Assembly: GCA_047610385.1 (NCBI GenBank)
Contig: JBLGAC010000031.1
Coordinates: 1 to 46,607, forward strand
Direction of reading: 5' to 3'
Source of the DNA: JBOCEF01 sp047610385
GTDB lineage: Bacteria; Pseudomonadota; Alphaproteobacteria; Rhodobacterales; Rhodobacteraceae
Length of the DNA: 46,607 bases
Of the stretch, positions 16,094 to 25,400 are shown piece after piece. The notes beneath the pieces were generated by a model. That model was not told where the DNA came from, ran no database searches, and saw nothing but the letters and a program-made list of their open reading frames with translations. The translations under genes and the position numbers were made by a program. Position 1 is the stretch's first letter. Each line of letters begins with the position of its first letter.

Positions 16094-17435
16094 AATCGAA
16101 CCTTTCCGACAGGATCTGCCCGGCGGGAATGCCGAGGGCAATCAAAGCGTCCTCAACCGAGGCGAGCATCAGCGGCGGGCCGCACAGCACATAAAGCCAA
16201 TCGCGCCGCGCGGGGGCACCGAACAGGTCCGCGATCAGCGCCGGATCGATCCGCCCGACGCGCCCGGTCCAGCCCGGCGGGGGGGCACCCAGCACATGGG
16301 TCACCTCGACGCCCATATCGGCGAACCCATCGAGTTCGGCGCGGCAGGGCAGCCCGGCCTCCTGCCCTGCGCCGCAGACCAGCGCGCAGGGGCGGGCGTG
16401 GCGGTCGATCCGCATCTGTCGCAGGATGCCCAGCATCGGCGCGATCCCGACTCCGCCCGCGATCAGCGCAATGCCGGGGGCCTTGCGCCCGGCGATGGTC
16501 AGGTGCCCGAACGGTCCTTCGACATGGACCTGCGTGCCCGGCGCGATCTGGCCGATCTGGTTGGTGAAATCGCCCAGCTCCTTGATCACAAAGCTGATGT
16601 CGGGCCCCGCGCCGGGGGCGGAGCTGATGGAGAACGGGTTCTCGTTCAGCGAGAACGGCGAATGGCCCACATTGATCCACGCAAACTGGCCTGCAAGATA
16701 GCGCATCCCGTCATGGCCATCGGGGGTCAGCGTTACCTCCCACGTCCGAAGACCTGCGGGGACGACCGCGCGCACCCGCCACGGGCGCGCGGTTTGCATC
16801 GCCGGTTTGACCGCATAGACCCAGACCAGCGACAAGGTGGCCACCGCGAACAGCCCGATCCACAGATTTGCCAGCGCCGGGTCCTCAGCGTAGCGCCCAG
16901 CCTTCAGCGTGTGGTGCAGCAGCAGCCCCGCGATTGCCAGCGCGCCTATCCCGTGCAGCAGCCGCCAGCGTTCGTGGCGCCATTTCAGATCGTCCCTCCG
17001 CATTGAGGTCAGGACAAAGGCCGGCAACAGCACAAATGCCGCGATCCCCGACCACAGCGCCGACATATCAAAGGTCAGCGACAGCGCGCGGGTCGGATCG
17101 CCCGGCATGGCGGGGTTGAACGGGCCCGCGTAAAGGAACGGATGCACCATCGCCAGCACCAGCGCACTGCGCGCAAACAGCTGGTGGAACCGCATGGTCA
17201 CATCCATGCCCACCCCGCCTGAGATGGTGCGGAACCGTCCCGACAGCAGAAACTCGGCCAAGATGATGGAATAGGCCAGCATCCCCGCGCCTGACGCCAG
17301 ATCGTTCCACACCCCCCGCGGCGGCCGCGCCCCGGCCCATGCCAGCGCCAGCGGCGCCAGCGTGGCACAAAGATAAAGCGCGCCCAGCGCCAGTGGGGGC
17401 AACATGGGGCGCGGCGCGGCGGTGCGGTCTGTCAT
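16086..17435 (-). CDS. Ferric-reductase-like transmembrane flavocytochrome (FAD/NAD(P)H)
   Basis: 449 residues. The first half is a ferric-reductase-type membrane domain of about six helices with paired histidines on helices (MRFHQLFARSALVLAMVHPF and RWRLLHG...LLLHHT) suited to haem binding. The second half is a ferredoxin-reductase module: FAD site NPFSISSAPG, then the nucleotide-binding GGVGIAPML and the C-terminal CGPPLML and FDYD. It would pass electrons from NAD(P)H through FAD and haem across the inner membrane, to iron or another acceptor. Downstream is a coupled 37-residue membrane peptide. Acceptor and physiological role are not shown. Confidence 0.85.
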   Translation of the reverse strand: MTDRTAAPRPMLPPLALGALYLCATLAPLALAWAGARPPRGVWNDLASGAGMLAYSIILAEFLLSGRFRTISGGVGMDVTMRFHQLFARSALVLAMVHPFLYAGPFNPAMPGDPTRALSLTFDMSALWSGIAAFVLLPAFVLTSMRRDDLKWRHERWRLLHGIGALAIAGLLLHHTLKAGRYAEDPALANLWIGLFAVATLSLVWVYAVKPAMQTARPWRVRAVVPAGLRTWEVTLTPDGHDGMRYLAGQFAWINVGHSPFSLNENPFSISSAPGAGPDISFVIKELGDFTNQIGQIAPGTQVHVEGPFGHLTIAGRKAPGIALIAGGVGIAPMLGILRQMRIDRHARPCALVCGAGQEAGLPCRAELDGFADMGVEVTHVLGAPPPGWTGRVGRIDPALIADLFGAPARRDWLYVLCGPPLMLASVEDALIALGIPAGQILSERFDYD

Positions 17436-17741
17436 GGCATGGCCTTTTTATCAACGTCTTGGACCTGCGCGGATCTTAACGCGCGCGGGGCCGCATCTGG
17501 TGCGCGATCTGCCGGTCAGGGCGCCGCAGGCGTGACGTGCGTTCCGCCAGCCGGAAACGCGTTCTGTGGGTTTTGACATATTCACGCCCCATTGTAGCAT
17601 CGTTCCACTGCGACCTGCGATTCCGCCCTGCGGAACCGGCAGGATGCGCAGGGGTCAGATGAGACGCCGATCTAAAGACGGCGCCCTTTCGGGGGACGCA
17701 ACGTCCGGCGCGCCAAGGCCGTATCCTGGGAGGAGACCCAA
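17436..17741 (+). other. Divergent promoter region of flavocytochrome and TRAP genes
   Basis: About 300 bases between divergent genes. It holds the predicted TRAP promoter at 17573-17600 and a 140-base leader with small GC-rich stems (for example CGCCG at 17671 facing CGGCG at 17685). No gene was seen. Confidence 0.5.
17573..17600 (+). promoter_or_regulatory. Predicted sigma-70 promoter of the TRAP operon
   Basis: TTGACA (17573-17578), a 16-base spacer and TAGCAT (17595-17600). The -35 is perfect and the -10 matches four of six. It points toward the dctP-type gene, whose ATG lies about 140 bases downstream. Confidence 0.5.
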
Positions 17742-18842
17742 ATGACTGATCTGAAGTTGAACCGCCGCCGCCTGTTGACCGTGGGTGCCGGGGCCGCTGT
17801 TGGCGGGCTGGCCGCGCCGTCGCTGGCGACCGCGCAGGGCAAGACCACGACGTGGAAAATCCAGACATCCTGGCCCGGCGGCGCTGGCCTTGCGATCTTC
17901 AAGGACTGGTGCGCAACCATCAAGGAAAAGACCAACGGGGAAATGGAATTCATTCCCTTCGGCGCCAATGACGTGGTTGGCGATTTCCAGCTGTACGACG
18001 CGGTGAAGAACGGCGTGTTGCAGGCCATCAACCCGTTCACCATCTATGCGCAGGGCATCATTCCCGCGGCAACGTTCCTGACATCTTATCCGCTGGGCCT
18101 GCGCAACCCGCATGAATGGGATGTGTTCTATTACGGCCTCGGCGGGCTTGAAATTGCGCGCGAACTTTACGCCGCTCAGGGCATGCATTTCGTTGGCCCG
18201 ATCCATCACGGCCCGAACATCATCCACTCCAAGGTGCCGATCCGGTCGATTGACGATTTCCGTGGCCGCAAGATGCGCCTGCCCGGCGGCATGGTTGCTG
18301 AGGTCTTCACCGAAATCGGCGCGGAAACCACGGTTCTGCCCGGGTCGGAAATCTTCCCGGCGCTGGAAAAGGGCACCATCGACGTGGCCGATTATGTCGG
18401 CCCGGCGGTGAACTACTCGCTCGGCTTCTCTCAGGTCACCAAGTACATCTCCATGGGCCCCCCGGGATTCATGTCGCTGTATCAGCCGGTCGATTTGATG
18501 GATCTGACCGTTGGCGCCGACGCTTGGGCCGCGCTTCCCGCGCATCTCAAGCAGTTTGTCGAAATGGAATGCCACGTCTATTCCGACATGCACCATGCCG
18601 CAATTCAGGCCGCCGATCAGCTGGCATGGGCCAAGTTTGAAGCTGACGGCACCGAAGTGACACGCCTGTCCCAGGATGATGTGGAGCTGATGACCGAGGT
18701 CGCAGCGCCGATCTGGTTCAAATACGCCAACCGCGACAAGAACGCGGCGCGCGTGTTCGACATTCAGCTGAAATACATGCTGTCTGGCTCGCTCGGCTAC
18801 ATCGACGAGGGCCTGATCAAGGGCCTTGAGCTTAAGCTCTGA
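17742..18842 (+). CDS. TRAP transporter solute-binding protein (DctP family), Tat-exported
   Basis: 366 residues with a twin-arginine signal (NRRRLLTVGAGAA, cleaved near ATAQ), then a mature start TWKIQTSWPGGAG typical of the alpha-keto-acid/TakP branch of DctP proteins. The conserved arginine-containing segment DDFRGRKMRLPGGM and the later SLYQPVDLMD region are present. GGAGGAG precedes the ATG. It captures an organic anion in the periplasm for the DctQM permease encoded downstream. The ligand is probably a carboxylate; naming it needs structure or binding data. A strong hairpin separates it from dctQ. Confidence 0.9.
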   Translation: MTDLKLNRRRLLTVGAGAAVGGLAAPSLATAQGKTTTWKIQTSWPGGAGLAIFKDWCATIKEKTNGEMEFIPFGANDVVGDFQLYDAVKNGVLQAINPFTIYAQGIIPAATFLTSYPLGLRNPHEWDVFYYGLGGLEIARELYAAQGMHFVGPIHHGPNIIHSKVPIRSIDDFRGRKMRLPGGMVAEVFTEIGAETTVLPGSEIFPALEKGTIDVADYVGPAVNYSLGFSQVTKYISMGPPGFMSLYQPVDLMDLTVGADAWAALPAHLKQFVEMECHVYSDMHHAAIQAADQLAWAKFEADGTEVTRLSQDDVELMTEVAAPIWFKYANRDKNAARVFDIQLKYMLSGSLGYIDEGLIKGLELKL

Positions 18843-18867
18843 TCTCAGCGCGCCCATCAGGTCGACC

Positions 18868-18894
18868 GCGCCGCCCCATGCTTTGGGGCGGCGC
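18868..18894 (+). repeat. Intercistronic stem-loop between dctP-type and dctQ-type genes
   Basis: GCGCCGCCCC (18868-18877) pairs perfectly with GGGGCGGCGC (18885-18894) across a seven-base loop, followed by CCCTTG and no T-run. Stems here commonly protect or partly terminate the binding-protein message so that it is made in excess over the permease. That role is an inference. Confidence 0.6.
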
Positions 18895-18929
18895 CCCTTG
18901 CCGTCCGAGATCCGGGCAAAGGACACCCC

Positions 18930-20255
18930 ATGCCGTCGCTCAATTTCATTCTTCCGCACTGGCTCTATTGGGCCGGGCTGGTCGTGTTTCCGCTGCTGGC
19001 CATGGCGCTGGCGCGGCGGACGCGCCCGGCTGAGAAGACCTATTCGGTCTGGCTCGGCTGGCTGATCCTGCTGACCGGGGGGATCCTCGGGCTGCACCGG
19101 TTCTATATGAAGAACCTGTGGGGCCTGCTGTTCCTGCCGGTGTTCGCCTGCATCCTTTACGCCAACGCGCAGGAACGCACCGCGCGAGAGGCATATTCCA
19201 ACGCCGCCAACACCGTGCGCGTGGCGGAGCGCACCATCGATCGCGAAGAACCCCGGCTGGACAGCGCGCGTGCTGAAATCGGCGATCTCAGGGCCGAGAT
19301 GGCCGGGATTGAGGTGGGCAGCTTCGCGGAGAAAAGCGCGGCGCGGCGGCTCAAGCGTGCTGAGGACCGTATCGTCACCGCCGAAGACCGCATCGCAACG
19401 TCAAAGGCTGAGCTGATCACCGCCACCCCGATCGCGGAACACAGGGCGGCAGAGCGGGCCTTTTGGGGCCAGGCCGCGCGCTATGCGTTCTATACGCTGT
19501 TGGCGGCCATCGTGCTGGATGCGGTGCTGATGCCGATGCTGGTCGCGGCGGCCAAGGTGCGGCTGGCGGCCAATCCGCCTCCGGTGCATGTGGTCGCAAT
19601 GGGCGATGATCAAGTCGATATGGGCGCGGGCGCCGATGCCGACGCGGCCAAGGTCACCAAAGGCTGGACCGGGTGGATCGACCGATTGTCACTGTATGCG
19701 GGCGAATTCGTCAGCTACTGGGCAGTGATCGCGGTGTTCGTCTACTATTATGAGGTGATTGCGCGCTACGTGTTCAATTCACCCACCAATTGGGCGCACG
19801 AATCCATGTACCTTATGTTTGGTATGCAATACCTTATCTCTGGCTCCTACGCGATGCTGAGTGAAAGCCACGTGCGCGTCGATGTGTTTTACGCCACCTT
19901 CTCAGACCGCAAAAAAGCCATCGTGGACCTTTCGACGTCGGTGTTCTTCTTCATCTTTGCCGGAACGCTGTTCTACACCGGCTGGATTTTCGCCATGGAC
20001 AGCATCGCGGTGCCGACCGGCAATGCGGGCCTGTCGGAATGGGCGCGCGGGCAGGCGGGCTTTGGTGAGGCGCTGGGCAGGCTTGGCTCTGACATCGCCG
20101 ACAGCTCAATCCGTTTCGGTGAAATCAGCTTCAACGAATGGGAGGTCGCGCTCTGGCCAATGAAATTCATGATGGTCGCCGGAGGAGCGCTGTTGCTGCT
20201 TCAAGGTGTCTCAAAGGTCGCGCAGGATGTGCGCGTCCTTGGCCGGGGGGCTTGA
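18930..20255 (+). CDS. TRAP small permease (DctQ) with N-terminal TM2-like and coiled-coil extension
   Basis: 441 residues, more than twice a usual DctQ. Residues 1-80 have three hydrophobic stretches and a TM2-domain signature (GGILGLHRFYMKN). Residues about 80-165 are a charged coiled coil (ERTAREAY, RAEIGDLRAEM, RRLKRAEDRI). Another membrane helix spans about 177-205. The true DctQ domain begins near 235 (WIDRLSLYAGEFVSYWAVI) with its four helices, including SESHVRVDVFY. The reading frame is continuous and begins with a good AAAGGA site, so the extension is part of the protein. DctQ links the binding protein to the DctM channel; the added part could anchor, scaffold or sense. DctM follows after three bases. 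Confidence 0.88.
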   Translation: MPSLNFILPHWLYWAGLVVFPLLAMALARRTRPAEKTYSVWLGWLILLTGGILGLHRFYMKNLWGLLFLPVFACILYANAQERTAREAYSNAANTVRVAERTIDREEPRLDSARAEIGDLRAEMAGIEVGSFAEKSAARRLKRAEDRIVTAEDRIATSKAELITATPIAEHRAAERAFWGQAARYAFYTLLAAIVLDAVLMPMLVAAAKVRLAANPPPVHVVAMGDDQVDMGAGADADAAKVTKGWTGWIDRLSLYAGEFVSYWAVIAVFVYYYEVIARYVFNSPTNWAHESMYLMFGMQYLISGSYAMLSESHVRVDVFYATFSDRKKAIVDLSTSVFFFIFAGTLFYTGWIFAMDSIAVPTGNAGLSEWARGQAGFGEALGRLGSDIADSSIRFGEISFNEWEVALWPMKFMMVAGGALLLLQGVSKVAQDVRVLGRGA

Positions 20256-20258
20256 ACC

Positions 20259-21614
20259 ATGGGTCTTGAAATCTCGATTGAGTGGCTGACGCTCATCATG
20301 TTCGGCAGCTTGCTGGTGCTGCTGATGGCCGGTCTGCCGCTGGGGTTTGTCACCGGCGGTCTGGCCTGCGTGTTCCTGTTCGTGCTCGGCGATGCAGACG
20401 CGCTCAACATCGTGCCCAGCCGGGTGTTCCCGCTGATGACCAATTATCAGCTGTCGGCGATCCCGTTGTTTATCTTTATGGCGGCCATGCTTGAACGGGC
20501 AGGGCTGATCAATGAGATGTTCGACGTCATCTACAAGGTGCTCGGCGGCGTCAAAGGCGGGCTGGCATCGGCGACGATCATCGCATCCACCATCCTTGCG
20601 GCCATGGTTGGGGTGATCGGTGCGGCGGTGGTCACCATGGGCATCATCGCGCTGCCGGCAATGCTGCGGCGCAATTACGACCCGCAGATCGCCATGGGGT
20701 CGATCATGGCGGGCGGCACGTTGGGCATCCTGATCCCGCCCTCGATCCTCGCGATCATCTATGCGGTGGTGGCGGAGCAGTCGGTCGGCGAATTGTTCAT
20801 CGGCGCGGTGCTGCCGGGGCTGCTGCTGTCGGGCCTGTATATCGCGTATGTGACGGTGCGCTGCTACATCAACCCCCAGCTTGGCCCGCCGATCCCGATG
20901 GAGGAACGCGTGTCCTTCACCGGCAAGCTCAGACTGCTTGGGGGGATGGCTGCGCCGATCTCGCTGATCGTCATCGTGCTCGGGGTGATCTTTTCCGGCG
21001 TCGCGACGCCGGTTGAGGCAGCTGGCATCGGCACATTCGGCGCCTTCATCGTGGCGGCAATCCATCGGCGGCTTGATTGGGCGACGGTGCGTGAGGCGTG
21101 CGTAACCACGCTGAAAGCGTCGGCCATGGTCATCTGGATCATGTTTGGCGCGACCATCTTCGTTGGGCTCTATGTTCTCGAAGGCGGTCAGCAATTTGTG
21201 CAGGAGGCGCTGGAGGGCACCGGTTTCGGTCCCTGGGGCATCCTGATTGTCATGCAGATCGTGCTGGTGGTCCTGGGCATGTTCCTTGACTGGGTTGGCA
21301 TTCTGCTGCTGTGCGTGCCGATCTTTGTGCCGATCATCAAGGCGCTTGGGGCGCAGGCCTTCGGGCTTGGGAATGAAGGCGATCTGGTGCTGTGGTTCGG
21401 GGTGCTCTACCTCGTGAACATGCAGATGAGCTTCCTATCGCCACCCTTTGGCTATGCGCTGTTCTATCTGCGCGGGGTGGCCCCGCCCGAAATCCCGATG
21501 TCCTCAATCTTCAAGGCGGCGCTGCCGTTCCTGGCGATCCAGGTGTTCGGGCTGGTGTTGTGTATGCTCTATCCATCGATCATCACATGGTTGCCACAAA
21601 TCATGTATGGCTGA
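20259..21614 (+). CDS. TRAP transporter large permease (DctM family)
   Basis: 451-residue sodium-coupled membrane transporter subunit with about twelve hydrophobic helices. Family segments include LPLGFVTGGLA near the start, GVIGAAVVTMGIIALPAM, the helical-hairpin GGTLGILIPPSIL and QMSFLSPPFGYALFYLRG near the end. It forms the channel that uses an ion gradient to import the ligand delivered by the binding protein. Last gene of the operon, followed by a perfect terminator hairpin. Confidence 0.93.
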   Translation: MGLEISIEWLTLIMFGSLLVLLMAGLPLGFVTGGLACVFLFVLGDADALNIVPSRVFPLMTNYQLSAIPLFIFMAAMLERAGLINEMFDVIYKVLGGVKGGLASATIIASTILAAMVGVIGAAVVTMGIIALPAMLRRNYDPQIAMGSIMAGGTLGILIPPSILAIIYAVVAEQSVGELFIGAVLPGLLLSGLYIAYVTVRCYINPQLGPPIPMEERVSFTGKLRLLGGMAAPISLIVIVLGVIFSGVATPVEAAGIGTFGAFIVAAIHRRLDWATVREACVTTLKASAMVIWIMFGATIFVGLYVLEGGQQFVQEALEGTGFGPWGILIVMQIVLVVLGMFLDWVGILLLCVPIFVPIIKALGAQAFGLGNEGDLVLWFGVLYLVNMQMSFLSPPFGYALFYLRGVAPPEIPMSSIFKAALPFLAIQVFGLVLCMLYPSIITWLPQIMYG

Positions 21615-21632
21615 CGCAGCCCTTGATCCAAG

Positions 21633-21674
21633 ATGCGGCCCGGGACCCCAAAAGGCCCGGGCCGCATTCGTTTT
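21633..21674. terminator. Rho-independent terminator after the TRAP operon
   Basis: ATGCGGCCCGGG (21633-21644) faces CCCGGGCCGCAT (21656-21667), a perfect 12-bp stem with an 11-base loop, then TCGTTTT. It lies between the convergent dctM-type and corA-type genes; the T-run serves the plus strand. Confidence 0.85.
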
Positions 21675-22777
21675 CAGGGCGTGCGGCGCCATGGCAGCCG
21701 CGGGCGCACCCATCCAGCCCGCCAGAACAGCCCCACCATGGTCAGCCCTGACAGCGCCATCGCTGCCAACGCGATCGGATAGCCGAAATACCAATGCAAT
21801 TCTGGCAGGTTCCACGGGGACGCAGTGTCAAAATTCATGCCGTAGACCCCGGCGATGAAGGTCATCGGCATAAAGATGGTAGAGATGACGGTCAGCACCT
21901 TCATCACCTCGTTCATTTTGTTGCTGACTGAGGACAGATGCAGGTCCACCAGCCCCTGCGCCACCTCACGGTAGATTTCCACCATGTCCATCTGCTGCAC
22001 ACAGTGATCGGCGCAATCGCGCAGATACAGCCGCGCCTCGCTGGTCATGCCCGGCAAGTCTTCTCGCAGCAGCGCGTTGATCGCGTCGCGTTGGGGCCAG
22101 AGCGCGCGCCGCACGTCCAGCATTTCGCGCTTCAGGCTGTGGATGTCGGCGATCAGGCGGGTGTCGGCTGCCTCGATCACCCGTTGCTCCAGCGCCTCGG
22201 TCCGGTCGCCATATTGCTCCAGCACCGGGAAATACGCGTCCACCATCGCGTCGATCAGCGCGTATAGCAGATAGCCCGCGCCGCCGCCCATGATCCGCGC
22301 GCCCTTCAGGCGCAGCCGTTCGCGCACCGGGTCAAAGCAATCGCCGTGGCGCTCCTGAAACGTCAGCAGGAACCCGTCGCCCAGCACCAGGCTGATCTGC
22401 TCGCTGTCAAATCCCGGGCCGGGAACCGGCAGGCGCAGGACCACCAGAACAAAGCCGTCATAGATCTCGGTCTTGGGGCGCTGGTGGGTGTGCACGATGT
22501 CGGCGATCGCCAGGGGGTGCAGGCCGAACCGCTCGCCGATGTCGCGCACTGCGTTCACATCTGCCAGCCCCTGCACGTCGATCCAGTCGGTTTGCCCGCT
22601 ATGGAGCGGCAGGGGGGCGGATGGCGCCGGCGTGCTTTCATGCATCAGGCCCGACGGCCCATAGGACATCAGGCGCAGCCGCGTGGGCGTCGCGCCCGGC
22701 GCGCTGACCAGCGTTCCGGGCGCCTGTCCCGCCTTGGGGCGCAGCGGGTGGCGGCGGCGCTTGCGGGTTTTGATCAT
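21674..22777 (-). CDS. corA: CorA-family divalent cation transporter
   Basis: 367-residue magnesium/cobalt-type channel. A basic N-terminal tail precedes the cytoplasmic funnel domain, a long helix (EQRVIEAADTRLIADIHSLK), and two C-terminal helices with the diagnostic YGMNF loop. The start at 22777 overlaps the stop of the M20 peptidase (ATGA), so the two are translated together; a longer frame upstream lies within that gene. The highly basic extension before the funnel (KTRKRRRHPLRPK) is longer than in typical CorA. Function as Mg2+ uptake is by family. Confidence 0.9.
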   Translation of the reverse strand: MIKTRKRRRHPLRPKAGQAPGTLVSAPGATPTRLRLMSYGPSGLMHESTPAPSAPLPLHSGQTDWIDVQGLADVNAVRDIGERFGLHPLAIADIVHTHQRPKTEIYDGFVLVVLRLPVPGPGFDSEQISLVLGDGFLLTFQERHGDCFDPVRERLRLKGARIMGGGAGYLLYALIDAMVDAYFPVLEQYGDRTEALEQRVIEAADTRLIADIHSLKREMLDVRRALWPQRDAINALLREDLPGMTSEARLYLRDCADHCVQQMDMVEIYREVAQGLVDLHLSSVSNKMNEVMKVLTVISTIFMPMTFIAGVYGMNFDTASPWNLPELHWYFGYPIALAAMALSGLTMVGLFWRAGWVRPRLPWRRTP

Positions 22778-24168
22778 GGGGCGCTGCCCGGCGTACCGAT
22801 GTCCCACATCAGCCCGGTCATTCCCCGCAACGCATCACGGCTGAGCGAGACCAGAGTATGTTCGTCCGGTGCGTGCTGAGAGCACGCGCGGTAGCTGTGC
22901 GGCACCCACACCGTTGGCAGCCCGAGGATGTCCGCAAAGCAGTCATTGGGCAGCGATCCCGCAAGGTTTGGCAGGATGTGCGGCGCGGATCCGGCGGTTG
23001 CTTCAAGACTGGCGGCCGCGAACCGCACCCATGGATGGTCGGGCGACAGCCGCGTTGCCTTGAACGCGACACCCGCGTCAGGGGCGATCTGCACGGCCGC
23101 AAACCCATGCGCGTCCAGATGGCGGCGCAGGGCGGGCAGCACATCGTCCATATCGGTGCCGACCACGAAACGCAGTTGGCAGGTCGCGCGGGCCGACGCG
23201 CTGATCGCGTTCACCGGCGCCTCAGGCACGCCCGATTTCATGGCCAGCACCGCGAAGCTGTTCCAGCCATAGGCGCGCTCAGCCGGGGTCAGGCTTTCTT
23301 CGCCCCAATCAAGATCCACGCGCGGCGCGTCGCTGTCGGCCACCGGCAGACCCTGCAGCGCGGCGCGGATGTCGGGGGTCAGGCTGGTGGGGCGCCATTC
23401 GGGGATCTGAATCTGGCCGCGCTTGTCCACGATGCAGGCGATGGCATGGGCCAATATCGTCGCAGGGTCGGCCAGCAGACCGCCCCAGTTGCCCGAATGA
23501 TGCGCGCCGCTGCGCAGATCGACGACCAGATCAAAATTCACCCCACCGCGCGACCCCATGAACAAGGTCGGCGTGCCCGGCTGCAGGCGCGGGCCGTCGG
23601 ACGCGATCAGCACATCGGCGGCCAGATCATCGTGGTGCGCGGCGCAAAAGGCGGCCAGCCCCGGCGATCCGACTTCCTCAGACATCTCCATGATCAGGCG
23701 CAGGTTGAACCCCAGGCGCCCGCGGGTCGCCAGCACCGCGCGCAGGGCCGCGAGGTTGATCAGATGCTGGCCTTTGTTGTCGGCGGTGCCGCGGCCATAC
23801 AGGCGGTCGCCCTCAGCGGTCACCGCGAACGGGGTCAGGCCGGCGCGCCATTGGTCGTCCTGCCCGCGCACCACGTCGCCATGGCCATAGGTCAGCACGG
23901 TCGGCAGCGCGGGGTCTTCGATCCGGGCGCCGATCAGCAGGGGGCCGCCGCGCGGGTCGGGGTTGTCGTGGATCGTCGTGGTCATCCCCAACGCGTCCAG
24001 CCGCGGGACCATGGCGTCGGCCAGATAGGCGCGCAGGTCGGGGCCGCGCGCGGGGTTTTGGCTTTCGGTCGGGCGGGCCACCAGATCGGCCAGTTCGGCC
24101 GCGAAACCGCCCTTGTCGAACCAGTCGGAGGCGCTGGCAATGGCGCGCGCGCGTGTGGGGTTGGTCAT
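22774..24168 (-). CDS. M20-family metallopeptidase (ArgE/DapE/carboxypeptidase-like)
   Basis: 464-residue di-zinc exopeptidase or amidohydrolase. The metal-binding parts are TYGHGDVV, the GRGTADNKGQ loop with the bridging Asp, and MSEEVGSPGL with the catalytic Glu pair; the dimerisation domain sits in the middle. The length and the YGHGDVV/ADNKGQ style fit dipeptidase or peptidase members (PepV/CNDP-like) better than ArgE. AGGAG lies six bases before the ATG. It leads a two-gene unit with corA. Substrate is unknown. Confidence 0.85.
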   Translation of the reverse strand: MTNPTRARAIASASDWFDKGGFAAELADLVARPTESQNPARGPDLRAYLADAMVPRLDALGMTTTIHDNPDPRGGPLLIGARIEDPALPTVLTYGHGDVVRGQDDQWRAGLTPFAVTAEGDRLYGRGTADNKGQHLINLAALRAVLATRGRLGFNLRLIMEMSEEVGSPGLAAFCAAHHDDLAADVLIASDGPRLQPGTPTLFMGSRGGVNFDLVVDLRSGAHHSGNWGGLLADPATILAHAIACIVDKRGQIQIPEWRPTSLTPDIRAALQGLPVADSDAPRVDLDWGEESLTPAERAYGWNSFAVLAMKSGVPEAPVNAISASARATCQLRFVVGTDMDDVLPALRRHLDAHGFAAVQIAPDAGVAFKATRLSPDHPWVRFAAASLEATAGSAPHILPNLAGSLPNDCFADILGLPTVWVPHSYRACSQHAPDEHTLVSLSRDALRGMTGLMWDIGTPGSAP

Positions 24169-24264
24169 GGGATGCTCCTGCGGTGCGATGTCTTCAAATC
24201 TTCACTACCCCGGCGCGCCGATCCGCGGCAAACATTCGCGTCCCTCGCGCACGGAGCCGCTACG

Positions 24265-25185
24265 ATGACCTTTGATCTGTTCAATGCCCCCGGCCGCTTT
24301 CACCGCGGCAACCTGCACACCCATTCCGATCTGTCAGACGGGGTGCTGAGCCCTGAGGAGGTCTGCCGCCGCTATCGTGCGGAGGGCTATGACTTTATCG
24401 CGCTGACCGACCATTTCATCGGGCGCTACGGCTATCCGATTGCCGACACGGTCCCATTCCGCACCGACGGATTCACCACCATTCTGGGCGCCGAAATCCA
24501 TTCCGGTGCCATGGAGAACGGTGAGCTGTGGCACATCCTTGCTGTCGGGTTGCCCGCTGATTTTGGCCCATCCGATTCGCCAGACTTTCTGCCCATCGAC
24601 GCGCAGGAAACCGGGCCGGAGCTGGCCGCCCGCGCCCGCGCCGCCGGGGCCTTTGTAGCGGTCGCGCATCCGCAATGGTCAGCGCTGACCCTGGCCGACG
24701 CACGCAGCATCGAAGCGGCCCACGCCATTGAGATTTACAACCATGGCTGCCATGTGGGCGCCGACCGCGCCGATGGGTTCCACGCCTTGGACCAATTGCT
24801 GTCTGAGGGCCGCACCCTGACCGCCATCGCCACCGATGACGCCCATTTCACCGAACCCGACCATTTCGGCGGCTGGGTGATGGTGAAGGCGATGGAAAAT
24901 ACGCCCGAGGCGCTGCTGGCGGCCCTGAAAGCGGGCGCATTCTATTCCAGCCAAGGGCCGGAGCTGCGCGGCATCCGCCGCACCGGTGACACGCTGGACA
25001 TCGATTGCTCTGCCGCCGCCACGGTGATCGTGCAGGGGCGCGGGTCGGCCGCATCGGCGGTGCACGGGGTGTCGATGACCCGCGTGTCGATCCCGCTGGG
25101 GCGGCTGGTGCTCAGCCCATGGCTGCGGGTCACGGTGGTGGACCGGGCGGGAAAACGCGCGTGGTCGAACCCGATCCACGGGTGA
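24265..25185 (+). CDS. PHP-domain metallohydrolase (CehA/McbA-like)
   Basis: 306 residues with the PHP-superfamily metal site: NLHTHSDLSDG near the start, ALTDHF, a conserved Glu in ILGAEIHSG, VAHPQW and the late DDAH. Such proteins are trinuclear metal phosphoesterases or amidases. The start at 24265 follows ACGGAGCC with good spacing; a very long open frame upstream is the shadow of the M20 gene. It is divergent from the M20/corA pair. A DNA-associated role is unlikely because no polymerase or nuclease domain is attached. Substrate unknown. Confidence 0.85.
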   Translation: MTFDLFNAPGRFHRGNLHTHSDLSDGVLSPEEVCRRYRAEGYDFIALTDHFIGRYGYPIADTVPFRTDGFTTILGAEIHSGAMENGELWHILAVGLPADFGPSDSPDFLPIDAQETGPELAARARAAGAFVAVAHPQWSALTLADARSIEAAHAIEIYNHGCHVGADRADGFHALDQLLSEGRTLTAIATDDAHFTEPDHFGGWVMVKAMENTPEALLAALKAGAFYSSQGPELRGIRRTGDTLDIDCSAAATVIVQGRGSAASAVHGVSMTRVSIPLGRLVLSPWLRVTVVDRAGKRAWSNPIHG

Positions 25186-25400
25186 TGGGGCTGCGTGGGC
25201 GATGGCGCGCAGGATGCCCCTGGGGTCAGGGGGCTAGGGGCGTGCGTGATGGTGGGGATTTGGCAAAACCGTGGCCCCCGCGGCGTTCAGCCCGCGCATG
25301 GCGTGTGCGCCAGAATCAGGCGTCGTCGGCCTTGTCGGCCATCATCTTGGTGCCGCGCGCCCTGTTGCACCGCGCCGTCTTTGTCCCTCGCGGCGCTTGG

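Noticed and set aside
17655..19097. 480-codon frame opposite the TRAP binding protein
   Set aside because: Antisense shadow of an unmistakable DctP gene.
22858..25185. Single 775-codon frame
   Set aside because: Its first 470 codons are the antisense of the M20 peptidase gene; only the PHP domain from 24265 is real.
25186..25400. Possible short minus-strand peptide ending MMADKADDA
   Set aside because: No start codon with a ribosome site before it; too little to support a gene.
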